43,518 nt of DNA from Bacillus sp. MM2020_1 (GTDB taxonomy: Bacteria; Bacillota; Bacilli; Bacillales; Cytobacillaceae). Every line of letters starts with the position of its first letter. The stretch's first letter is position 1. The stretch spans positions 1 through 43,518 of the forward strand of contig JAANMP010000039.1 in the NCBI GenBank assembly GCA_011250595.1, written 5' to 3'. Below, one piece after another: positions 8,280-16,494 of this stretch. The position numbers and the translations under genes were made by a program. The notes below the pieces were generated by a model that saw nothing but the letters and a program-made list of their open reading frames with translations, did no database searches and was not told where the DNA came from.

Positions 8280-10136
8280 ATGTTGGCTAGCTTAGCTGAA
8301 TCTTATAAACCGAGCAAATCCGTGGATGGTAATAAAAAAATCCTTTCCACGGCTGCTGCATTTGGCCTGCTGAGAAAAGGATTAATTGAGAATCTCGGTA
8401 CCAAAAGAGCAAAAGGATTTCTTCTTCGCTATGGTTGGAATTTAGGAATAAGTGATGCAGAAGAAGCCATGAAAACTAGTTCTTCCATAAATGAACTTCT
8501 TAATCAAGCTTCGATTCTCCACTTAAGTACGGGGCATTTTAGAGATATACAGTCCGAAAGAACAATTGAAATGAGTGATTCAGAAACCATTAAATCGATC
8601 CTTGGCAAAGGAAAATGGATTGACTCATTTGAAGCAATGGAGCATATCAAGCACCATGGCCAATCAGAAGCACCGGTATGCCATACCTTGACAGGATATG
8701 CAAGCGGTTATATGTCAACAGTCTGCAGGAAGAGTGTGATTGTAAAGGAAATTAGCTGTATTGCTATGGGAGATGCTGAATGCTGTTTCGAAGCAAGACT
8801 GCAAGAGGATTGGGGAAATGATATTCAAGAGGAACTTAAATTCTATCATGAAAGTAATATCATTGATGAGTTGGAGTATACTTATGAGCAATTGTTAGAG
8901 CAGCGGAATTTTATCGAAACTGTATCTAAATTTCATAAGAAATTAACGGAAAGTGTTTCGAATGGAAGCAATCTTCAGGATATTGCTGATAGCACGTTTA
9001 AATTATTGAGAATCCCTATTTCTATTGAGGATTTAAGCTTCCAAAAGATTGTATACTCAGGGCTGAAAGAAGAGCAATATAGTAGTCTTAATAACAACCT
9101 AAAAGAGAATTTAATTCGAAAAAATAGAAATAATCACAACCTGCTGCCATTATTTAATGAAACGACCAGAATAGTGACAGGAAATCAGGAACGTTTAATT
9201 ACTCCCATTATTGTCCAAAAAAAAGTTATTGGGTATTGTACCTTTCTTTATATAAATGAATCAGTGAAAAGCGCTGAAACAGATATTATGTTTATCGAGA
9301 GGGTTGCCAATGCCGCCTCATTGTACCTTTTAAACGAAAAAACAAGTTTTGAAGCACTTGAAAAAATGAAGGGGTACTTTTTAGAACAAATACTTAAGGG
9401 ACAATATTCCTCCAAGGAGGAAATTGTAAAGCGTGGCCGGCATATGGGCTTTGACCTTGAGAACCCTTTCTATATCGCGTCCATGGATTATAAAGAGAAG
9501 GGAAAGACCACCCAGAATAGCTTTGATCACTATGACCAAATATTAGAGACCATTGCCAAGTATCTCGATATCCAAGGATATAAAGCGTTAATTGGTCAGT
9601 ATGAGGGGCAGATTATTATGCTGATCCCCGAAACAGCAAATATTATCGCTATAATGGAAAAGATCCTGAAACATATTGAAACAACGTATTCAACTTATCA
9701 ATATAAAGTCGGGATAAGCGATAAATCCGAGGATATTGAGAGTATTTTGGATTATTTCGAAGAATCATTAATCGCCTTAAGGATGTCCACAGATAAAAAA
9801 ATTAATGGTTTTAAAGATTTAGGGATAGTTGGTATACTAATAAATTCAAAAAACGTAAGCGGGATTAAGAAAATCGCAATACAAGAATTAGGACCACTAT
9901 ATAAATTAAATGATGCGAAACAAAAAGAGTTACTGAAAACACTCTATGTCTTTTTATCGAATGGTGGGAAACTTCAGCAGACGATGGATGACCTTTCCTT
10001 ATCTATGAGTGGTCTAATGTATAGAATTAATAAGATTGAAACGCTTATCAATAAAGATTTGCGAGATTCTTCCCAAAGCTATCAGCTGTTGCTCATTCTT
10101 GACTCACTGATGGCGTTGGGAGAGCTAAAAATATAG
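8280..10136 (+). CDS. XylR_N-V4R-PucR-type aromatic-sensing activator
   Basis: 618 residues. The N-terminus (about 1-100) resembles the XylR_N sensor. A V4R domain follows (about 110-165) with a Cys-rich pattern: PVCHTLTGYASGYMSTVC and then ISCIAMGDAECCFEA. A coiled-coil linker leads to a GAF-like middle region, a PucR-type GGDEF_2-like segment (about 370-500) and a C-terminal HTH_30 (about 555-610, with LQQTMDDLSLSMSGLMYRIN). There is no AAA+ sigma-54 ATPase domain, unlike proteobacterial XylR/DmpR. It sits between the first operon and the two units that carry the shared 84-bp upstream element, making it the best candidate to bind that element and activate them in response to an aromatic ligand. 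GAGAGGGGG precedes the ATG. Confidence 0.82.
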   Translation: MLASLAESYKPSKSVDGNKKILSTAAAFGLLRKGLIENLGTKRAKGFLLRYGWNLGISDAEEAMKTSSSINELLNQASILHLSTGHFRDIQSERTIEMSDSETIKSILGKGKWIDSFEAMEHIKHHGQSEAPVCHTLTGYASGYMSTVCRKSVIVKEISCIAMGDAECCFEARLQEDWGNDIQEELKFYHESNIIDELEYTYEQLLEQRNFIETVSKFHKKLTESVSNGSNLQDIADSTFKLLRIPISIEDLSFQKIVYSGLKEEQYSSLNNNLKENLIRKNRNNHNLLPLFNETTRIVTGNQERLITPIIVQKKVIGYCTFLYINESVKSAETDIMFIERVANAASLYLLNEKTSFEALEKMKGYFLEQILKGQYSSKEEIVKRGRHMGFDLENPFYIASMDYKEKGKTTQNSFDHYDQILETIAKYLDIQGYKALIGQYEGQIIMLIPETANIIAIMEKILKHIETTYSTYQYKVGISDKSEDIESILDYFEESLIALRMSTDKKINGFKDLGIVGILINSKNVSGIKKIAIQELGPLYKLNDAKQKELLKTLYVFLSNGGKLQQTMDDLSLSMSGLMYRINKIETLINKDLRDSSQSYQLLLILDSLMALGELKI

Positions 10137-10138
10137 AC

Positions 10139-10173
10139 AAATAAGAGCAGTCCTAAATGGATTGCTCTTATTT
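10139..10173 (+). terminator. Intrinsic terminator after the V4R-PucR gene
   Basis: AAATAAGAGCA (10139-10149) pairs perfectly with TGCTCTTATTT (10163-10173). It begins three bases past the stop codon. Confidence 0.8.
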
Positions 10174-10190
10174 ATTGAGTCCATCATTTA

Positions 10191-10274
10191 AAAACCAATA
10201 AAAACTATCTAAAAGTGGTAGGAAGTCAGATGATTTTTTCTCTAGAATTTGAATGCTGAATTTTCTAAAATTTA
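10191..10274 (+). promoter_or_regulatory. Shared 84-bp upstream element, copy A
   Basis: This element aligns without gaps to 15100-15183: by hand count 65 of 84 positions agree. Conserved blocks are AAAACCAATAAA plus TATCTAAAA, then GATTTTTNCTCTAGA, then an invariant 20-base block containing the dyad AATTTT-CT-AAAATT (10259-10272). TAAAAT (10266-10271) inside the last block could serve as a -10 with no good -35, as at activator-dependent promoters. It ends 91 bases before the hydrolase 2 start. Binding by the adjacent V4R-PucR regulator is inferred. Confidence 0.75.
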
Positions 10275-10365
10275 GGCAGGGTTAAAATATGTAGAAATGA
10301 AAAGGGTTACATTGCGTTTGATGTTCCTATGAATTTTTTATTTACAGAAGGAGGAGAATTTCAAA

Positions 10366-11205
10366 ATGGCAAACATTACTCAACAACTAGTTAAAACGGA
10401 TAACTTTGAAACATTTGTAAATCGTTCGGGTGAGGGCAATTCTGAAACTATATTATTCTTACATGGCTCTGGACCAGGTGTTTTCGCATGGGCGAACTGG
10501 CGGTACGCATTAAATACATGCGGTGAAACCTATGACTGTATTGCTCCAGATCTGCTTGGCTTTGGACAAAGTGGACATCCTGAGGCACTTCCAAAGAACA
10601 GACAGGGATGGATGGACCTTTGGGTAAATCAGATGATTGAACTGCTGGATCGTTACGGGATACAAAAGGCTCACGTGGTTGGGAATTCGTTGGGCTGTTC
10701 CATTGCATTGGAACTATTACTAGAATATCCAGAACGTTTTGGCCGAGTTGTCTTAATGGGACCTGGAGGGACACCGAATACAAAGTTAAGTCCTGAACTA
10801 GCACGTGCTAAGGGATTCTACGATAATCCATCCGAAAAGAAAATGCGTCAAATAATGGGCTGGTTCGTGTATGATGTGGAAAAACTTGCTCCAGAAATAG
10901 ACTCACTCGCTGCTACACGATATGAGACAGCGATGCGTCCAGAAATCCATCTTTCCAACGAATCTATCTTTGCGACAGCAGCTGTCCCTGTGCCAGTAAC
11001 AGCACTTAAACGAATCCAAAACCCAATCTTACTTGTTCATGGACGTGATGACATGGTTTGCTCGGTTGAATCTAGCTATTACCTACTCTCGCATCTCCAG
11101 AATGTTCAATTGCATGTATACGGAAAGTGTGGTCACTGGACGCAAATTGAGAACCAAGAAAGCTTTAATAACTTAATCCAAAACTATTTCTCTAGTTCTA
11201 TCTAA
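10366..11205 (+). CDS. Alpha/beta hydrolase 2, meta-cleavage product (C-C) hydrolase
   Basis: 279 residues, parallel in layout to hydrolase 1 at 1879. HGSGPG (33-38) followed by FAWANW forms the oxyanion region. Ser108 lies in GNSLGC, the Asp in HGRDDMV (228/229), and His257 in KCGHWTQ. It should hydrolyse the C-C bond of a ring-cleavage product. GAAGGAGGAG precedes the ATG. It opens the unit driven from upstream element A and is followed after 27 bases by dioxygenase 2, its likely metabolic predecessor. The nucleophile elbow ends in Cys rather than the second Gly of hydrolase 1, a small departure with unknown effect. Confidence 0.87.
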   Translation: MANITQQLVKTDNFETFVNRSGEGNSETILFLHGSGPGVFAWANWRYALNTCGETYDCIAPDLLGFGQSGHPEALPKNRQGWMDLWVNQMIELLDRYGIQKAHVVGNSLGCSIALELLLEYPERFGRVVLMGPGGTPNTKLSPELARAKGFYDNPSEKKMRQIMGWFVYDVEKLAPEIDSLAATRYETAMRPEIHLSNESIFATAAVPVPVTALKRIQNPILLVHGRDDMVCSVESSYYLLSHLQNVQLHVYGKCGHWTQIENQESFNNLIQNYFSSSI

Positions 11206-11232
11206 AAAAATATAAGGTTCGGAGGTATAAAG

Positions 11233-12186
11233 ATGACTTTACCAGAGATTGCAAAGTTAGGACATGTGGCACTCGTCACACCGGATTTGGAAAAATCATT
11301 ATGGTTTTTCAGGGATGTCATTGGATTGGAAGTAACAGAAGAAAAAGCCGGAACCTATTACTTACGTGCATGGGGTGACTTTGAACATCATTCCCTCTCT
11401 TTAACAGCAGGAGAGAAAGGGTACGTTGATCATATTGGATGGAGGACGAAACGACCGGAAGATGTGGAAGGATTTGCCCAGCTGCTGGAAAAAGCCGGAA
11501 CAGAGGTTAACTGGATTGAAGCGGGTGAAGAAGCTGGTCAAGGACGAGCGATACGCTTTAAACTGCCAAGCCAGCACTCTTTTGAAATTTACTATGATGT
11601 CGAAAAGCCTAAGGCAGATGAAAAAAGACGTTCTGTCTTAAAAAATCAAACGTACAAAGCGTGGGCGCGTGGCTGCTCGCCAAGGCGATTTGACCATGTA
11701 AATATTGCTACTTCCATGGATGTCGCTGAAATTCTCGATTACTTAGGCAGCCAATTAGGATTTAAGCTTCGTGAATATGTGAGATACGATGAAAAAACGA
11801 CTGTTGCAGGCTGGATGAGTGTTACTCCTTTAGTTCACGATATTGCAGTTATTTCAAGACCGCAGGCAGAAACACCAAACCAACTACATCACATTTCCTA
11901 TTGGCACGATAACGCTCAAGATATCCTAAGAGCAGCTGATATTTTGGCTGAAGAAGGTATCAAGTTTATTGGACCGGGTAAACACGGTGTTTCGCAGGCG
12001 TTTTATCTCTATGTATGTGACCCAGGCAGCGGCTGCCGAGTAGAGTTATTTAGTGGATCCTATTTAATTTTTGAACCAGACTGGGAACCGGTCGAGTGGA
12101 CAGAGGAAGATCACTCGATTGCTAACACCTATTGGGGAGAAACCGTAAGCGATAAGGAATTGAATAAACCAACGATCGAAGCGTGA
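11233..12186 (+). CDS. Extradiol (catechol 2,3-) dioxygenase 2, VOC superfamily
   Basis: 317 residues, closely similar along its whole length to dioxygenases 1 and 3. Predicted iron ligands are His155 (DHVNI), one of His219/220 (LHHISY) and Glu271 (VELF). His202 (VHDIAV), His251 (KHGVSQ) and Tyr260 are also kept, so the enzyme should be active. It pairs with hydrolase 2 just upstream. GGAGG lies ahead of the ATG. A hairpin with a long T run follows the stop, so it may be made in greater amount than the two downstream genes. Confidence 0.9.
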   Translation: MTLPEIAKLGHVALVTPDLEKSLWFFRDVIGLEVTEEKAGTYYLRAWGDFEHHSLSLTAGEKGYVDHIGWRTKRPEDVEGFAQLLEKAGTEVNWIEAGEEAGQGRAIRFKLPSQHSFEIYYDVEKPKADEKRRSVLKNQTYKAWARGCSPRRFDHVNIATSMDVAEILDYLGSQLGFKLREYVRYDEKTTVAGWMSVTPLVHDIAVISRPQAETPNQLHHISYWHDNAQDILRAADILAEEGIKFIGPGKHGVSQAFYLYVCDPGSGCRVELFSGSYLIFEPDWEPVEWTEEDHSIANTYWGETVSDKELNKPTIEA

Positions 12187-12194
12187 TGTATAGG

Positions 12195-12227
12195 CTGACT
12201 CAGGAAATTGCTTGAGTCAGTTTTTTT
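12195..12227 (+). terminator. Internal terminator/attenuator between dioxygenase 2 and dehydrogenase 1
   Basis: CTGACTCA (12195-12202) pairs with TGAGTCAG (12213-12220), followed directly by seven T. It begins nine bases past the dioxygenase stop and ends 19 bases before the next start codon, with no room for a normal new promoter, so it probably lowers downstream expression within one operon. Confidence 0.8.
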
Positions 12228-12246
12228 GAAAGCGAGGGACAATCTT

Positions 12247-13752
12247 GTGACGGAAAAGAAAATCTATGAAACTGATATTGTTGTAATTGGGGCAGGAAAT
12301 GCAGCAATGTGCGCTGCTATTGCTGCACGGGAAAATGGTGCCGATGTCATCGTGCTTGAAAAAGCTCCAGAGACTGAAAAAGGGGGGAATAGCACCTACA
12401 CCCATGGCTCGATTCGTTTTGCCTACAAGGATGTCGAAGAGTTAAAACAAATTATGCCGGACCTTACCGAGGAAGATCTAGCCATGACAGATTTTGGTTC
12501 TTATCCGGAGGAAGATTTTTTTGATGATATGTGCCGGATAACGGAATATCGTACCGACCCGGAGCTTGCCTCCCTTTTAACAAGTAAAAGCTTTGAAACG
12601 ATGAAATGGATGCAGTCCCATAAAGTCAGGTGGGTACCCATCTACGGTCGCCAAGCCTTTAAAGTGGATGGCATCTTTAAATTTTGGGGTGGAATGATTG
12701 TTGAATCGGTAGGTGGAGGACCAGGTTTAGTTGGAGCACTGCATGCTGACGCAGAGAGTTTAGGTGTTCAGGTGTTATTTAATGCGATGGCGACCGAACT
12801 CATTCACGATGATGATGGCGTACATGGAGTCGTTTTTAAGCACAATGGAAAAACAGCAGAAATCCATGCGAAAGCGGTCATCTTAGCATCCGGGGGTTTT
12901 CATGCCAACCCGGAAATGAGAACGCGATACTTAGGTCAAAATTGGGATTTAGCTAAAGCAAGAGGGAGCCGTTTTAATACCGGCGAGGGCATTCAAATGG
13001 CACTAAATATTGGAGCTCTTGCCGCTGGAAACTGGTCAGGCTGTCATTCGGTTGGCGGAGATCGTTATTTACCTGAATTTACAGAAGGGTTCCAAAAACT
13101 AAGCTATCCGTTTGGAGTCCTGGTAAACGCCGAAGGAAAACGGTTTGTCGACGAAGGAGCTGACTTTCGCAATTATACCTATGCGAGATATGGGAAATTG
13201 ATCCTCGAGCAGCCAGGGCAATTTGCATGGCAGATATACGATGCTAAAGTAGCCGGGCTTTTACGCGACGAATATCGGGGAAGAAAGGTAACAAAGGTCA
13301 AAGCTAAAACTTTAGAAGAATTGGCGGAAAAGCTTGACGGAGTGGAGAAGGAAGGATTTTTAAAGACGATAGCGGAATACAATGAGGCTGTCCGTAGAGA
13401 TATACCATTCAACCCTAATATTAAGGATGGCCGTTGTACAGATGGGTTAGCGGTGCGTAAATCCAATTGGGCAAATACCTTGGATGAAGGTCCATTTGAG
13501 GCATATGCCGTCACCTGTGGTATCACCTTTACGTTTGGCGGCTTAAAAATAAACACGAATACCGAGGTTCAAGACCTATTGTCCCAATCGATTCCAGGGT
13601 TATATGCAGCTGGGGAACTAGTAGGCGGACTCTTCTATTTTAACTATCCTGGTGGTGCGGGCTTAATGGCAGGATCGGTTTTTGGGAAAATTGCTGGTGA
13701 AAATGCCTCACGTTTTATCACCCAGGTAAAAGAAAAAGAAGAGATGTTTTGA
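12247..13752 (+). CDS. FAD-dependent dehydrogenase 1 (fumarate reductase/TcuA/ketosteroid dehydrogenase superfamily)
   Basis: 501 residues. The N-terminal Rossmann motif DIVVIGAGNAAMCAAIAA, then GGNSTYTHGSIRF, a mid-chain ASGGFHANPEMRTRYLG, and the C-terminal GLYAAGELVGGLFYFNYPGG mark the FAD_binding_2 family. GGNS resembles tricarballylate dehydrogenase TcuA, while the general layout also fits 3-ketosteroid delta-1-dehydrogenases and fumarate reductase-like proteins. It likely oxidises a C-C bond; the substrate is unknown. The start is GTG 12247, with AGCGAGGG ahead; an in-frame TTG at 12208 lies within the terminator hairpin and is rejected. No signal peptide or heme domain is seen, so the electron acceptor may be ETF. 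Related proteins lie at 19310 and 21972. Confidence 0.82.
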   Translation: MTEKKIYETDIVVIGAGNAAMCAAIAARENGADVIVLEKAPETEKGGNSTYTHGSIRFAYKDVEELKQIMPDLTEEDLAMTDFGSYPEEDFFDDMCRITEYRTDPELASLLTSKSFETMKWMQSHKVRWVPIYGRQAFKVDGIFKFWGGMIVESVGGGPGLVGALHADAESLGVQVLFNAMATELIHDDDGVHGVVFKHNGKTAEIHAKAVILASGGFHANPEMRTRYLGQNWDLAKARGSRFNTGEGIQMALNIGALAAGNWSGCHSVGGDRYLPEFTEGFQKLSYPFGVLVNAEGKRFVDEGADFRNYTYARYGKLILEQPGQFAWQIYDAKVAGLLRDEYRGRKVTKVKAKTLEELAEKLDGVEKEGFLKTIAEYNEAVRRDIPFNPNIKDGRCTDGLAVRKSNWANTLDEGPFEAYAVTCGITFTFGGLKINTNTEVQDLLSQSIPGLYAAGELVGGLFYFNYPGGAGLMAGSVFGKIAGENASRFITQVKEKEEMF

Positions 13753-13814
13753 AGGTAAGTCAATTTATATCCATTAAAAAAACGTGTAGATAAAATGAAT
13801 AAGGGGTGCAAAAT

Positions 13815-14987
13815 ATGGAAAGCAAAGTATTGGATGAATACAAGGCCGATTTGAGCCTGTTATTAAAAGGGGCAGAGAAGGTTGGGGAAATTGCGGAATC
13901 GGAAGCACTAGAAGCAGATCAAAACAAAACGGTTTCAAAAAATGTCATTGATGCCATAAAAGAGGCTCGATTATCTAAGTTGTTACTGCCAAAAAAATAT
14001 GGTGAGCCACAAGTAGATTTAAGAGAATATTCCCAAATTATTCGAACGGTTGGAAAATATAATACTTCTGCTGCTTGGTTAACTTTTCTATATTCCATTC
14101 ATAATAGTTTAGTAGCATTTATGACGGAAGAAGGAGCAGAAGAAGTGATGAATCAAGGTGGATTAATTGCCGATATCTTTGCTCCTATTGGGAAAGTGGA
14201 AAGAGATGGGGACGGTTTTCGAATTACAGGTAAATATAGTTTTGTAAGCGGAATCTTATATAGTGACTGGGTGGCACTTGCAGTGAAGATGAAACTGGAT
14301 GACAGTGAAGAGACTGAACTATGCATGCTAAATATACCGATATCTGATGTGGAAATAGTAGAAAATTGGGATACGTTAGGACTAAGAGGGACGGGAAGCA
14401 ACCAGGTAATTGTTGATAATGTCTATGTTCCAAAGCACCATCTAATACGGCTTACGGTTGCCGATCGTACAGGCAGACCGCCACAGGGTTATGATAAAGA
14501 CTATCCTCTTTATGATGTTCCATTTTTCTCATCCTTTTGTGTCGGATTCCCAATGGTAGCATTGGGTGGTGCTGAGCGCCTACTGCAGGAATTTAAGAAC
14601 CGAACGGAAAAGCGGGTACGAATGGGAGGAAACTCCGCTAAAGATTCCCGTCATCAGGGAGTATTGGCTGAATTAACAATAAAATATTATGAATCAGAAG
14701 GTCTACTAGACAAATATATTTCTTTATTGGAAAACTATGAAATGGGAAAAGAAGATAAGCGTGGTGAATTTGCTGCGATACGGGCAAAAATTACAAAGAA
14801 CGTAACGGATATTGCGGTAAAAGTTTTATTGACACTTGGCGGATTTTCCATGTTTAAAGGAGATCCAATTGAAATATTCGTACGCGATCTTTTGGCAGTA
14901 TGCACCCATCGATCCAATCTTTATGAAGACTCGGTTGAATCGTTTGGAAAGGCACAATTTGGCTTTGATGTTTCGATTAATGGGTAA
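13815..14987 (+). CDS. Flavin-dependent monooxygenase 2 (acyl-CoA dehydrogenase fold)
   Basis: 390 residues with the same fold as monooxygenase 1. The GLRGTGSNQ motif and VDNVYVPKHHL lie in the barrel region, and a helical C-terminal domain follows. The C-terminal half differs more than monooxygenases 1 and 3 differ from each other: it has SRHQGVLAELTIKYYESEGLL in place of THHQ..A..KI..A.MHLY. A different substrate is therefore likely. ATG 13815 is chosen with AAGGGGTG just upstream; GTG 13806 overlaps this site. It is the last gene of the element-A unit and is followed by a strong terminator. Confidence 0.8.
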   Translation: MESKVLDEYKADLSLLLKGAEKVGEIAESEALEADQNKTVSKNVIDAIKEARLSKLLLPKKYGEPQVDLREYSQIIRTVGKYNTSAAWLTFLYSIHNSLVAFMTEEGAEEVMNQGGLIADIFAPIGKVERDGDGFRITGKYSFVSGILYSDWVALAVKMKLDDSEETELCMLNIPISDVEIVENWDTLGLRGTGSNQVIVDNVYVPKHHLIRLTVADRTGRPPQGYDKDYPLYDVPFFSSFCVGFPMVALGGAERLLQEFKNRTEKRVRMGGNSAKDSRHQGVLAELTIKYYESEGLLDKYISLLENYEMGKEDKRGEFAAIRAKITKNVTDIAVKVLLTLGGFSMFKGDPIEIFVRDLLAVCTHRSNLYEDSVESFGKAQFGFDVSING

Positions 14988-15004
14988 TAAGGTAACGGAA
15001 GCAT

Positions 15005-15043
15005 AAAAAAGCACCTAAAATTCTATTTTTAGGTGTCTTTTTA
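15005..15043 (+). terminator. Intrinsic terminator after monooxygenase 2
   Basis: AAAAAGCACCTAAAA is complementary, with small mismatches, to TTTTAGGTGTCTTTTT, and the structure ends in five T. It closes the element-A transcription unit. Confidence 0.8.
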
Positions 15044-15099
15044 TGAATTCCTTGTGGTTTTGTACGATAAAAATGAAAAAAGCGCTTCAAGCATTCCAA

Positions 15100-15183
15100 A
15101 AAACCAATAAATATTATCTAAAAACTCTTACAACTCAAACGATTTTTACTCTAGATTGAAGTTGCTGAATTTTCTAAAATTTA
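15100..15183 (+). promoter_or_regulatory. Shared 84-bp upstream element, copy B
   Basis: Gap-free counterpart of 10191-10274. The 20-base block with the dyad AATTTT-CT-AAAATT (15168-15181) is identical, and the block spacing is unchanged. It ends 72 bases before monooxygenase 3, the first gene of the longest transcription unit. Conservation in blocks on roughly one face of the helix suggests two or more bound protein dimers. Confidence 0.75.
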
Positions 15184-15255
15184 CTTATAAACAAAACTTC
15201 ATTTAATACTTACTAAAATAGACAGCTTAAATCAAATTGGAAGGGAAGAGATGGA

Positions 15256-16455
15256 ATGATGACGAGTACGATTTTGGATGTACAGACTGAGCTGGTAGAA
15301 AAGGCACGATCATTTGTACCAAGATTGCGTGAACGGGCAAAAGAGACTGAGGAAATTCGCAGAATTCCAGATGCTACAATTAACGAATTAAAAGAGTCCG
15401 GACTTTTCTATATCCTTCGCTCAAAACAATTTGGCGGATACCAAACAAACATGAGAACGTATACGGATATTGTGACGGAAATCTCCCGTGGCTGTGGATC
15501 AACCGGCTGGATAGTTGCCCTATGTTGTATTCGGGAATTGATGATATCGGAATCCTTTTCTGAAAAGACGCATCAGGAAATTTACGGATCTGGTGATGAT
15601 ATTGTTTTTTCAGGTGTATTTGAACCAAGAAAGATTCAGGTGAAAAAGGTTGAAGGCGGTTACATGATTGAAGAAGGATATTGGCCGTTTTGCTCTGGTT
15701 CCCTGCATGCGACATGGGGATACTTCGGAATGCCAATAGTCGATGGAAATGGAAACGTCGTTGATCAAGGCCTGATTACATTACCAATGAGCCAAGTGGA
15801 AATAGCGGACGATTGGCATGTGATGGGACTTCGCGGTACGGGAAGTAACAGTATCAATATGAAAGATGTGTTTGTTCCAGATCACCGAGTTGTTTCCTTT
15901 ACAGACGCCATTGCTGGAAAGTTTGAATCTGATCATTTTCGAGATATTCCACTCTATAATACAGCACTTTTCCCTGCGCTGGCGATGTCAATCGGTGTTC
16001 CGGGCTTAGGAATGGCGAGGGCTGCTTTAGAATTATTCATGGAAAAATTGCTAAATCGAAGAGCGGCGAATTTGGGGGTTGAATACTTAAGCGATGCCGT
16101 CACTACTCATCATCAAGCTGCAGAAGCATCACTAAAAATTGAAACCGCCGCCATGCATTTGTATCAAGTTGCTGACCGCCTTGACGCCTGTGCCGCAAGT
16201 GGCGAGTATATGAGCAAATTTGAAAGAGTCAAGGCATTGGCCAATATCGGCTATGCAGTGCAGTCCTGTAAGGAAGCCATCGATATCTTAATCCTTGCAA
16301 CGGGTTCGGCCTATGTGGGCGATGGGAACCCGATGCAAAGAATCAGCCGGGATTTTGCGGCATTATATACACACAGAACCGTTTCACCGATTACCTCCAA
16401 AGAAAACCTTGGCCGAGAATTATGTGGTCTTTCAAGCAATACGAAAAATATTTAA
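15256..16455 (+). CDS. Flavin-dependent monooxygenase 3 (HsaA/HpaH type)
   Basis: 399 residues, very similar to monooxygenase 1 throughout, including FGGYQTNMRTYTDIVTEISR near the N-terminus, MGLRGTGSNSINMKDVFVPD in the barrel and THHQAAEASLKIETAAMHLY in the C-terminal domain. It should hydroxylate a phenolic ring using flavin reduced by a separate protein. It begins the unit under element B and is directly followed by dioxygenase 3. Two adjacent ATGs (15256, 15259) follow GGAAGGGAAG; the first is used here. No reductase lies in this unit, so it probably relies on the HpaC-like protein at 5842. Confidence 0.85.
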   Translation: MMTSTILDVQTELVEKARSFVPRLRERAKETEEIRRIPDATINELKESGLFYILRSKQFGGYQTNMRTYTDIVTEISRGCGSTGWIVALCCIRELMISESFSEKTHQEIYGSGDDIVFSGVFEPRKIQVKKVEGGYMIEEGYWPFCSGSLHATWGYFGMPIVDGNGNVVDQGLITLPMSQVEIADDWHVMGLRGTGSNSINMKDVFVPDHRVVSFTDAIAGKFESDHFRDIPLYNTALFPALAMSIGVPGLGMARAALELFMEKLLNRRAANLGVEYLSDAVTTHHQAAEASLKIETAAMHLYQVADRLDACAASGEYMSKFERVKALANIGYAVQSCKEAIDILILATGSAYVGDGNPMQRISRDFAALYTHRTVSPITSKENLGRELCGLSSNTKNI

Positions 16456-16494
16456 GTAGCATCATTTAAGTTCGATTAGATGGAGGGGAAAGAA

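Noticed and set aside
10191..10274. Sigma-54 promoter for the XylR-like regulator
   Set aside because: No TGGCA-N7-TTGC element was found in either shared upstream element, and the regulator has no AAA+ domain.
12208..12246. Longer N-terminus for dehydrogenase 1 from TTG 12208
   Set aside because: The start would lie inside the terminator hairpin without a ribosome site; GTG 12247 has AGCGAGGG ahead.
15072..15090. cre site upstream of monooxygenase 3
   Set aside because: The AAAAAAGCGCTTCA stretch matches only the core of the consensus; four flanking positions disagree.
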